DNA of 64,000 bases from Heterocephalus glaber (taxonomy: Eukaryota > Chordata > Mammalia > Rodentia > Bathyergidae): positions 13,603,271-13,667,270 of the forward strand of contig NW_004624782.1 of NCBI RefSeq assembly GCF_000247695.1. Reading direction: 5' to 3'. Shown here in pieces: positions 22,431-32,122 of the stretch. Every line of letters begins with the position of its first letter. Position 1 is the stretch's first letter. Position numbers and translations under genes: made by a program. A model generated the notes under the pieces. That model saw only the letters and a program-made list of their open reading frames with translations, was not told the origin of the DNA and ran no database searches.

Positions 22431-23625
22431 GAACTTGAGGCAAGAGCAAAGTCTTGGTTGTCAGAGGGAGTGCGCTCCTTCCTGACATGGTGGCTGTTCG
22501 TGTGTCTAGCTCAGTCTACCCAATTCTGATGTACGTACTCACGCACACACGCACGCACTCACGCTGGCACTTCCGGGGCTCAGGGCCCACAGCTGGGAGG
22601 GAGGCTGTGCCGAGGTCTTGGCTTACTACGGCGCCCAGGGTGTGACCTGTGGGCCAGCTCATGAGGCCAGCGTGGAGGGCGGGGGACATCTCTTTGGACA
22701 CCTCAGGAGCATGAGGATGCGCAAGCGCGGGAGATGTGTGCCCGCAGCTGGGGCAAGAAGGTGGCAAAGGGGAGCACGAGGACTGGCTCCCCCCGCTGAG
22801 CTCAGACCAGCGAGTCCCGCGGGGAGAGGAGGAGACTCAGTGTCCCCACGGCAAGAGCCTGCCTGCCACTGGTTCCCAGGTCGCTGGCCCTGGACTATGT
22901 GCTTTTTGGCCACACTGACGCAAAATTAACCACAGGACAGAAGGTGGGAATGAAGCCCCCGGAATGAGGTCACCCAGTGACAGGAGGGGTCTACGGACTC
23001 CGTGAAAATGTGACACCACCCCAGGGAAGCCAGCCTTAGAAAATCCCCACCTGAGGGGCTGTGAGCACAGCCTCGCTCATAAGATCCGGGGTTATCAGAG
23101 GGTGATCAATCCTCCGACTGCCTAGAGAGGGGGAAGTCGAGGGCTAAAGAAAGAAAGACAACAGCGACCTGCGTAATTGCAAAGCATATGGGGGCGGGAG
23201 GTCAGTGCTTCAGAGCAGCAAAGACAAAGACTCCCCGAGCCGGCCGCCATGTGCTGGGTGCACACAGTAATCGGAGGGAGCATCGGGTGACCCGGGGCAG
23301 CCGTGCCCTGTGTTGCTGAAGACCTTAGGTCCATGAGCATCTGCTGTCGCCGAGGGCGGCAAGGACAGCGCTACACTGGGACTCGGGGCGAGAAAGCCTC
23401 GCCCAGGTGAGACCTTTCTCTTTTTTTATTACTACTCGGTTCTCAAATAACCAGGATGTCTTCAGCCGATGTGCTCTTGCCCTTGAGCGTCGCAGAACAC
23501 GGGATCAACTTGTGACCAGAGGTACACGGAGACATGTTTCCTCATACCGCAGGGCAAGAAGACACTGGGCCTTAGTCCTAATTATAATTTAATTATTAAG
23601 TGATTTTTCCCCAAAATTATAATCT
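22431..23625. other. Non-repeat intergenic DNA
   Basis: Moderately GC-rich, unique-looking sequence. Frames of up to about 100 codons are present on both strands, but none has a recognisable domain or supported splice sites. A short (CA)n-like patch lies near 22540. Confidence 0.5.
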
Positions 23626-23825
23626 ATTTTTTTTCTAGTCCTGGGGATCCAACTCAGGACCTTGCACTTGGTTTTTTTTGGGGGGGGGGGTTTATTGGTA
23701 CTGGGGATCGAACTCGGGACCTTGCGCTTTCGAGGCAGGCTCTGGAACCACTGAGGTAAATCCCCGGCCCAAGGACCTTGCACTTGGGAGGCAGTTGAGG
23801 TGCCACTGAGCTAAATCCCCAGCCC
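23626..23825 (-). mobile_element. ID SINE inserted within an ID SINE
   Basis: Outer copy 23626-23671 plus 23788-23825. Inner copy 23672-23771. The duplication AGGACCTTGCACTTGG (23656-23671, 23772-23787) is part of the outer element itself. Confidence 0.93.
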
Positions 23826-23855
23826 TTCCCCAAAATTACATAGAATGGCTCTCCA

Positions 23856-23949
23856 GGGCCGGGGATTTAGCTCAGTGGTTCTGCCACCTGCCTCAAAAGT
23901 GCAAGGACCCAAGTTCAATCCCCGGTACCAAAAAAATCCAAAACAAAAC
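23856..23949 (+). mobile_element. ID SINE
   Basis: Perfect duplication TAGAATGGCTCTCCA at 23841-23855 and 23950-23964. Confidence 0.95.
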
Positions 23950-24584
23950 TAGAATGGCTCTCCACACAAGGTGAGTTTCTAGAACTTTCCAGGGCCTGTG
24001 CCCTCTGCCGTAAGCTCACAAGGGCCTCAGAACAATGGTGGCCCCAGGCCCCACCCATGGGGCCCCCTGGCCCAAGTGACTTCCTCTCGCTAGAGCAGGG
24101 CCTCCTTCTAATCAATTGGCAGGAGGGAAGCTGGGGAAAGAGCACTGAAGATCTCTGTCATCTTGATCCTGACTGAAGCACTGTCACCCACCCAGGAGGA
24201 AGTGGTGGGCACAAAGCCTGGGTCAGGAGACAGCAGCTGATGGTACCAGCAGCGTCTATACTAGCAAATCTGTGTGGATCAGGCAGAGACAGCCTCGATT
24301 TGTCCCTCGTCTGTGGGCCTCGGGCCTGATGGATTGGAGTGGGGGGGCAGCTTGCTTTTTGGGCCCTAGCTTTGATGCCGTCTGCCTGTCAGAAGAGCAT
24401 TGGTCCCCAAACACCACCAGAGGCTCCCTGCTTTTGCTTACATGATGTTTAAGAGCCATAAGAGAAATCTTCAGCATGAGAGTATGTGAGAGTAGAGCGG
24501 CCACTGGGAAAAGAGGCAGCTCTACAAGTTACTGGTCTTCCTGTTTATAGACCTCCTGATGTAGCTCTCACAACCTCTGCTTCT

Positions 24585-24950
24585 CTGTTCACTTTTTTTT
24601 TTGGTACCGGGGATCGAACTCAGGACCTTGTGCTTGTGAGGCAGGCACCAGAACCACTGAGCTAAATCCCTGGCCCTCTGTTCACTTTTTTTTGTTGTTG
24701 TTGTTGCTTTTTTGGTACCGGGGATTGAACTCAGGTCCTTGCGCTTTCCAGGCAGGTGGTGGAACCACTGAGCTAAATCCCCGGCCCCTGTTCACTTTTT
24801 TTTGAGACAGGGTCTCACTCTATAGTTCAGGCTGCCCTAAAACTCACTGTGAAGCCCAAGCTGGCCTTGAACTCACAGCAATCTTCCTGCCTCAGCCTCC
24901 TGAGTGCTGGGCTCACAGGTATGTGCCACCACACCTGGCTCACTGTTCAC
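24585..24950 (-). mobile_element. Two ID SINEs and a B1 at one target sequence
   Basis: ID 24596-24677, ID 24694-24787 and B1 24803-24940. The sequence CTGTTCACT recurs at 24585, 24678 and 24788, and CTGTTCAC at 24943, separating the elements. Confidence 0.88.
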
Positions 24951-25311
24951 TGTTAATTGGTCGTCCTTACCATACCCTCCCAGTCAAGTTCTGAAAGGAG
25001 CCCCTGATTGGCTCACATGCTACCCAGCAGCCTTATTGGGCACAGTCCTTTAGGCCAGTCTAGCTCATTGGCTGCTGGCAAAATGTGGCCAACACTCAGG
25101 TCACATGCTCCTATCTGGACCAATCTGCAGCTACTGCTGTGGAAAGGCCACCTTGGAGCTGTGTTGGTCGAAGCAGTGGCAGTAAAGCAGGGAGGAAGCA
25201 GATACTTGCTCTCTGCCAGGCTTTCTGCTGAGGAGCTGGTAGGGGACATAGGAATCACACATCCCTGACCTCAAGGAAATCAGTCTGATTAGATGGACTT
25301 TGTTTCCTTGT

Positions 25312-25372
25312 TGTTTGTAGCACTGGGGATTGAACCCAGAACCTTCACACTGAGCTACACCCTCAGCCCTTT
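25312..25372 (-). mobile_element. Shortened ID (dID) relic
   Basis: Looks like the dID half of a dimer whose B1 half is largely lost. Confidence 0.6.
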
Positions 25373-25829
25373 TTTATTTTTTATTTTGAGAGTCTCACTG
25401 TGCCAGGCCGGGACATCAGCCTGTGTCAGGAAGCTTTGAAAGTGCCAAGTGTCATTCAAGGCTTGAAGGCTGAGGGCAGGGGAAAGGCAGGAAGGCTCAT
25501 GAAGGAGGCAGCGTTTAGCAGAACCTTGAAGAGCGGGTAGGGTATTGACCTGCACAAGTGGGAGAAAGGGAACCTCCAGAGGAGAGAGCCACACAAGGGA
25601 AAGTGGAGCAGGACAGGAAAGCCCTGGTGCGTCCAAAGGACACTCCCACTGGTTTTCCAGAGTCATACACTGAAAGACTGAAAGCAGTGGGCATTAAGTT
25701 CATAAGGGAATTGCAGAGGGCTCCCTGGCCTGCTTCTGGAGTTGAGATTGTCTCTAGGCAGGCATTCATTGAACAAATATGGGTGAGTAAAGCCAAGTGC
25801 TGCAGCTTTGGTATGAAAAAGACAATGTT

Positions 25830-25975
25830 CTCCCTGTACTCTAGGAGGCCTTGGCAGGAGGCTCCCAAGTCAAGCCCAGTCTGGGTAACTTGGCAAGACC
25901 CTGTCTCAAAAAGGGCAGGGATGAAGCTCACTGCAAAGGCCCTGGGTTCAAGCTGCAGTGCCGAAAAATAAATTG
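25830..25975 (+). mobile_element. B1-dID dimer
   Basis: B1 half ends in TGTCTCAAAAA and is joined to a shortened ID (GATGAAGCTCACTGCAAAGG). An older complete ID follows at 26028-26100. Confidence 0.75.
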
Positions 25976-26149
25976 TCTTACTTTCCAGTGGGAAGTTAGA
26001 CGATAATCTAGAAATGAAGACTACAGGCTAGGAGTGTAGCTCAGTGGTAGAGCACTTGCCTAGCATGCACGAAGCCTTGGGATCAGTCTCTAGCATGCAT
26101 ATGCACACACAAAGAAGAAAGAAAAAACAGAAAAGGAGAAAAAAATAAA

Positions 26150-26533
26150 GACTGATGCTATGGTGTGGACGTCCCTCCCAACATTCATGTTGGGTCTAAT
26201 TGCCATCACGGAGGTGCTAGAGGTGGAGCTCTTAAGCTGTGGTGAGGGCTGAGGACTCTGCTCCTGCAGGGACCAGTGCTGATACTGAGGAGCAGCTTAG
26301 TCACAGAGCCTCCCAGCAAGAGGTGTGCTTGGCCCGTCCTCCCCGCCCTGCACTTCCTCCCCGTCTGTGGGATGCTTTCTGCCCTGTGCTGATAACACAG
26401 CAGTAAACTCTCACCCCATGCAGTTCCTCTGTCTTGGACTTAAGCTCCAGAACCAGGAGCCAAGTGAACCTCTGTTAGTTATAAGTTACCCACTCTGTGG
26501 TATTCTGATATAGCAACACAGCAGACTGAGACG
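26150..26533 (+). mobile_element. MaLR-type LTR relic
   Basis: Shows the THE1/MLT1-like plan: GGTGTGGACGTCCCTCCC at the start, CTCCAGAACCAGGAGCC near 26448 and ATAGCAACACAGCAGACTGA at the end. Diverged and non-coding. Confidence 0.7.
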
Positions 26534-27000
26534 GCTAGAAAACGGGGAGCTACTGAAGGGCTTGGAGTAGGAGCAATGATGGATCTATTCTGCATTCACA
26601 GGGGGACAGAGGAGCTGGAAACAATGGCATGCTCACTCTGTGTACACCCGAGGGTGGGATTCTGACCCATTCTACAGGGGAGAGCAGCCTGGGCCCCCAG
26701 AAGTGTCCATCATGGCACAGTCACCAGAGCAGGCTGCAGAGTCCAGGCCTTGTGCGCTTGTCCCTTGCGTAAGAAAAGGAACTGGCAGGGGTGGGAATGG
26801 GTTGAAGCAGAAGCAGAAGGGAGGCTGATGTGACAACAGCATGGGGTGAGTGGTGAGGGCCAAGGTGGAGGTGGGCCTGGAGAGGGGCTGGATTTAGAGG
26901 GACTCTCTGGGCACCACCCCTGCCCTGCTACTCTCCCTGGGACCCCATGACTCCACCTTGATGTCATCCTTCCAGGCTCTCCTTAAATATTCCTAAAAGA

Positions 27001-27087
27001 GGGCTGGGGATTTAGCTCAGTGGTTCTGCCACTTGCCTCGAAAGCACAAGGACCCAAGTTGAATCCCTGGTACCAAAAAAAAAAAAA
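27001..27087 (+). mobile_element. ID SINE
   Basis: Perfect duplication ATTCCTAAAAGA at 26989-27000 and 27088-27099. Confidence 0.95.
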
Positions 27088-27539
27088 ATTCCTAAAAGAA
27101 ATTGAGTCTCACCTACAGCATTTTCGGTGATGGCCAGATAATCTCTCTCTCTCTCTTTCTCCCCTCGCCCCCACTATTATGGCTGCCTCAGTGTCCTAAA
27201 CTGATTCAAAAAATTTACCTTTCATGGTCATTTTGACTCTGGGGAAGGGCCAGGAGTCATGCAGTGCCAGATCCTGTGAATAAGGTGGATGAGGACCCAT
27301 CCAAATGTTTTTATAGGCCGGCTTTTCTGTTGGATGGCGCTTAGCAGAAGTATTCACTGTATTTTTTTTTTAATCACATTCATGAAGACACTTATAAAAG
27401 AGAACTTCCAGAACTGTTTTAGGCAAGAATGGAGGGCTTAAGCATGCCTGAAGTGAAGGAGAGTAGTCTGAGGGGATTAATGGCAGTGTGTCTTTTACTG
27501 TAATACAGCTTGCTTGCTCTTTCTTTCTTTCTTTCTTAA

Positions 27540-27681
27540 TTGTTTTTGAGACAGGGTCTAACTATGTAGTTGAGGTTGGCTTTGAACTCAGTATGCAGCC
27601 CAGGCTGGCCTGGAACTCATGGCGATCCTCCTGTCTCAGCCTCCTGAGTGCTGGATTACAGGCATGTGTCACCATGCCCAT
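27540..27681 (-). mobile_element. B1 SINE
   Basis: Carries the internal duplicated segment (GAACTCAGTATGCAGCC and GGCCTGGAACTCATGG). Confidence 0.82.
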
Positions 27682-28371
27682 TTGTAAGTTTTAAGAACTT
27701 AAACATCCCCCCCCCTCTTTTTTTTTATGATACCGGGGATAAACTCAGAACTGGGAAGATTCTGTACAGCAATTTGCTACAGCCATGATGATGTCACATA
27801 GAAAACACCTATGGGGCCAATTCCCACAGAAGGAGGTGTCCGCGTGTCCAGCTGTGGGGCCAGGCCACTGTCCTGTCGGGCATGGATCACATAAGGACTG
27901 TGGAGGAGCTGGAACGAGCCCTGAAGGCCACACTGAGGGGCCTGGACTTGATCTTGTGCGTGCAAAAGGAGCATGAGAGAGACATGCTCCGGTTTCTCAA
28001 GGTTAATTTGGCAGGAGCTGTGAAGGAGGAGACTGAGCTAAGAAAGCCACAGTAGCAACAGTTTGGATGAGAACTGTTAGAAGTTCAAACCAAAAGGACA
28101 GAATTGAGAAGAAGATCAGAGGACTGAGAAGTGACCGTCAGAGTTAAGAAGACAAATCGCGGCAGGGACTAGAGACAAGGAAGAACTCCGGGGTGGGTGG
28201 AGTGCCACTCAAGGCGTTCCCAGTCCCAGATCTTGCAGCTTAGCTTTTTAGGGGAAATCCCTCTCTCACAGGAACCCCTGACTTTTCACAATCCTTGGGG
28301 CTTCAACCTTGTACCTTCCTCAGCCTTATATTTCTCAAACAGGAAAAAAGAATATTCACTACACTTCAAAT

Positions 28372-28836
28372 GTGTGCACCCTCCCAACTGTAATGTTGGA
28401 ATTTAAATCCCACACGAGGTAGTAAGAGGTGAGGCCTGGGCTGAGGGTGCAGCTCAGTGGTGGAGCGAGTGCTTAGCATGCACGAGGCCCCAAGTTCGAG
28501 TCCCAGCACCACAGGAAGATAAAAAGTCAGCGGAGAAAGAGGTGAGGCTTCTGGAAGGTGAGTGGGCCGTGGGGCTCTGGCTGGTGGCTGAGGTCAGTGC
28601 CCTCGGAAAGGTTTGGGGCGTGGAGTGCGTCCCTGCGCTTGTCCACCTTGTGAGGGTGCAGTGAGCCGAAGCTGGCCTGAAAGCAGCGGCGAGCCCTTTC
28701 CACACACCACGTCATGTGGAGCTTTGTTTGATCTTGGACTTCCCAGCCTCCAAAACCGTTAGAAATAAGTTTCTGCTACATGTAAACTGCCCAGGCTAGG
28801 ATACCTAATTGTAGCAGCCAGAACAGACTAAGGCAG
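28372..28836 (+). mobile_element. MaLR-type LTR relic with an older ID inside
   Basis: Starts CACCCTCCCAACTGTAATGTTGG and ends CAGCCAGAACAGACTAAG, with CCAGCCTCCAAAACCGTTAG near 28743. An older ID copy occupies about 28439-28512. Confidence 0.68.
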
Positions 28837-28867
28837 AAATTGGTACTAAGATGTGGGTTGCTGCTCT

Positions 28868-29060
28868 AGCAGCTAAAGCTGGCTGGCAACTCGGCCCACA
28901 CCTGTAACCCAGAACTCAGGAGGCTGAGGCAGGAGCATTGTGAGTTCACGCCCTGCCTGGGCGACTTAGTGAGACACTTGTCTCAAAAGGGATTTGGAGA
29001 CCTTGGGTTCAATCCCCAGTACAAACAAAGCTGGATTCAATCTCCACTGCCGCCCCCGCA
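28868..29060 (+). mobile_element. B1-dID relic
   Basis: B1 with a short ID-derived end, diverged. Confidence 0.6.
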
Positions 29061-29535
29061 AAGCAGAACTTAAAAGATTAAGAAAATTTTCAGCCTGGCC
29101 ATATTAAAAATGAAAATGCATATTCCAGAAACACCAAAAGATGTTTGTGAAGCAGGTCAGTGTGTGTAGCAGGAAGCCAGGTGCCATTCATCAGGACATG
29201 AAAGGCCCAGGGGCCCGAGGAGGTCTCTGAGGTGTCACTCCAGTCACCCCGAGTGCCAGGGCGTGGAGCCAGAACCATCTCAAGGCGGGCCCAGCACCTA
29301 TAGGCCCACAGGAACCAGTCCCAGGGCCACCCCAAGGTTCTACTGCGAGCATCTGAGCAGCACTCATTACTGGCCCTCCCGTGACTCGACTGGGCCCAGG
29401 GGGAGCTCGTTCTGCAACTCCAGGCTCACAGGTGCTTGGCCTTGGTGCCATTCACACAGTGGCATCTTCATGGGTGCGCAGAGGGCATGAGCTGTGGGAG
29501 CATGGCTACCTCCACCTCCCCCAGGTTTCTTTCTT

Positions 29536-29808
29536 CTTTTTTTGAGACATGGTCTTGCTATGCACTTTAGGCTGGACTTGAACTCACTATGGAGCCCAGG
29601 CTGGCCTTGAACTCTTGGTGATTCTCCTGCCTCAGCCTCCTCAGTGCTGGGCTCACAGGCATGTGCCAATACACCCAGCCCCAGCCTTTCTTTAAAATTT
29701 TGAGACAGTTTGCTAAACTGTCCAGGCTGAGCTCCAACTTTCGATCCTCCATACTCAGCCTCCCGGAGTGCTGGATGACAGGCGTGTGCCACTCACTATG
29801 CCCAGCTA
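29536..29808 (-). mobile_element. Two B1 SINEs
   Basis: 29536-29682 with the internal duplication and 29692-29808 without it, so two subfamilies sit side by side. Confidence 0.78.
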
Positions 29809-29876
29809 CAATTCACGTGTCATAATAATGCCTAAGTTATAAACCTTTAAGGCTTCAAGCCTTATGAATTCTCACA

Positions 29877-29956
29877 GAGGGCCAGGGATTTAGCTCAGTG
29901 GTTCTGGTGCCTGCCGCACAAGGTCCTGAGTTCGATCCCCGGTACCAAAAAAAAAA
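29877..29956 (+). mobile_element. ID SINE
   Basis: Duplication AATTCTCACA at 29867-29876 and 29957-29966. A few bases are missing between the boxes. Confidence 0.93.
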
Positions 29957-30065
29957 AATTCTCACACACCCTTATTTTGTTCCTATTTACCCAAACAGGC
30001 AGGTCCACAACCCCTCCCAATGAGTGACACCTATAATCACAACGTAAGCCATCACAAAATATATA

Positions 30066-30408
30066 TGTATATCCTGTTAGCTTTAGTATTCACAATATGT
30101 ATTCTGTGATGTCCTCTGTTAGCCTGGAAAATTTATCCTGTTAGCTTCAACGTTCACAACATGCATCCTGTTGTGTTCTGCTGTGTGACTATCCCGTTCC
30201 TAAAGAAAGCCCCAACCTCAAGACAGTTACGTTATCACCCATCCCAAGGCCACCCCAACTTAAACTATTATATAAAACTCCCCCATTTTAAAATTTCAGG
30301 GCCCAGGTCTTTACGGAGCACCTAGCTCCACTGGGCCAGCCGATCAGATATCTTTCCTCTGTCTCTTTTGTGTGGGTTTGTCTGTCCCAGTCCAGATTTC
30401 CTACAACA
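30066..30408 (+). mobile_element. Solo LTR inside an L1 relic
   Basis: 343 bases from TGTATATCC to CTACAACA, with ATATA on both sides (30061-30065, 30409-30413). TATA-type TATATAAAAC lies near 30270. A 13-base repeat ATCCTGTTAGCTT recurs at 30071 and 30135. No clear AATAAA was seen. The 5-base duplication is in AT-rich DNA and so is weaker proof. Confidence 0.72.
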
Positions 30409-31560
30409 ATATAACTCCATTTCAAAGTATACAGTTGAGTAGCTTTTAATATATTTGTGAAATTGTATAATTATCACCACTATCTAATTCCAGAACATTT
30501 TATCACTTCAAAAAGAAATCCTAGCTGGGCATTGTGGCGCATGCCTCAGCACTTGGGAGGCTGAAGCAGGATTGCCACAAGTTCAAAATTAGCCTGAACT
30601 ACATAGCAAGACCCTGCCTCAACTCCCACCCCTAAAAAAAGTAATCCTATACCCATTAGCAACCATCTCCCCCGCAATCCATGGCAACCACTAACCTACT
30701 TTCTGTGACAGGAAGTATCTATTCTGGATATTTTATTTAAATGAAATTAATGCAGTATGGAACCTTATGCCTGGTTTCTTTCACTTAGCCCATTTTCAAG
30801 GTTTATCCACATTGGCGCACATACCAGGATTCCACTCTATGTTATGAGTGAATATTACATTTTACAGATATATCACTTTTTGTTATGCATTAATTTGCTG
30901 CTGCACCTGTGGGCTATTTCCAGTTTTGTCTGGTACAGATGAGGCAGCTATGAGCATTTGTGTACAAGTTTATATATGAACATATATATTGAACTCTTTG
31001 GGGTATATACCTAGGAGAGGAATGACTGGCTCATGTGGTACCCTTGTGCTGAGCTTTTTTGAAAAACTGACAAACTTTTCCATAACATCTGCACTATTTC
31101 ACACATTTACTAGCAATGTACCAGGGCTCTAGTTTTCTTCTCTTCATCCTCACTGACCCTTAATTTCTTTCCTTTTTGGCAGGTGTGAAGTAGTATCTCA
31201 TTGTGGCTTTGATTTGCATTTCTTTCATGAGTAATGATGGTGCTTCTTGGTCATTTACATATCTTCTTTAAAGAAGTGTCTGTTCAAATCCTTTGCTCAT
31301 TTAAAAAAAAATAGGTTAAAGAATAAAGGCAGGGGGTGTAGCTCAGTTGTACACCATTTATCTAGCCTGTATGAGGCCATCAGTTAGATGACCAGGACCA
31401 GGAGGGGGAGGAGGACTAAAAATAAACATAAGTTGTCTTTTTATCAAGTTATTCAAGTTCTTTATGTATTCTGGATACAAGTGACTTATCAAATATATGA
31501 TTTACAGGTATGTTCTTCCACTCTGTGGATTTTAGCTTTTTAGTTACCATTCTATAACTC
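30409..31560 (-). mobile_element. Old L1 fragment (ORF2 3' end and 3' UTR)
   Basis: Antisense matches to well-known L1 segments, including the GGTATATACCTAGGAG block near 31000 and the ATATTCTGGATACAAG region near 31467. Diverged and frameless. Interrupted by a B1 (30520-30640) and an older ID (31328-31420). The LTR at 30066 marks its left border. Confidence 0.8.
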
Positions 31561-31824
31561 ACTTGTTCTTTGACAGTGTCTCATGGGCATCTTTCAGTGA
31601 CGAGGAAAAGCTACCTCTTTTTCCCCCCGAATCTTATTTTTTTCCACCCCCATTCTTCATAGCTACCCTCCTCCCATGGTGGCTGCACACAGGTTTCCTG
31701 ACCAGACCACACTGGGCTTCGGAGTGTCCTCCTTTGGTGGGGAGCTGGTGAGGGACCAGGGTGGAGCCGCTCCTGAGCAGAAGCAGTCATCAGCCATCTG
31801 CTCTGGGATGATGTGAAAATGCAA

Positions 31825-32061
31825 GTGGGCACAGGAAGTGTCTCTAACCTGCCTACACTTCCTCTATGAACACTGCGGTTTCACAACCCCTCCAGCACAC
31901 TCCTCCTGCTCAGTGTCATCAGCCGGGCGGCTCTGTGAGAAAGTTCCACTGCAAGAGGCCCTGGCACTATCATTTCCCTCTTCTGCCAGGTCTAGGTTGG
32001 CAGCAAACCCAAAGGGCCCTTGAGGACCAGGCTTGTCCGCAGGTCCCTCCCGTGTGGTGAG
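31825..32061 (+). promoter_or_regulatory. ITGAL: ITGAL proximal promoter and 5' UTR
   Basis: No TATA box is evident. ETS/PU.1-type cores lie at 31833-31840 (AGGAAGTG) and 31856-31864 (reverse core, CACTTCCTC). A RUNX-type TGCGGTTT is at 31874-31881 and a GGGCGG box at 31925-31930. The human CD11a promoter is known to be TATA-less and driven by ETS and RUNX factors in leukocytes. The start site is probably between about 31940 and 32040, by inference. Confidence 0.6.
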
Positions 32062-32122
32062 ATGGAGAATTCCCGCATCACCTCAGTGCTGCTTCTTCTG
32101 CTGTCTGCAACCTTTCTTTTTG
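32062..32122 (+). CDS. ITGAL: ITGAL exon 1: start codon and signal peptide
   Basis: ATG at 32062 (context GAGATGG). It encodes M-E-N-S-R then a leucine-rich hydrophobic core, typical of a signal peptide. Donor gtaagc; ends after the first base of a codon. Confidence 0.93.
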
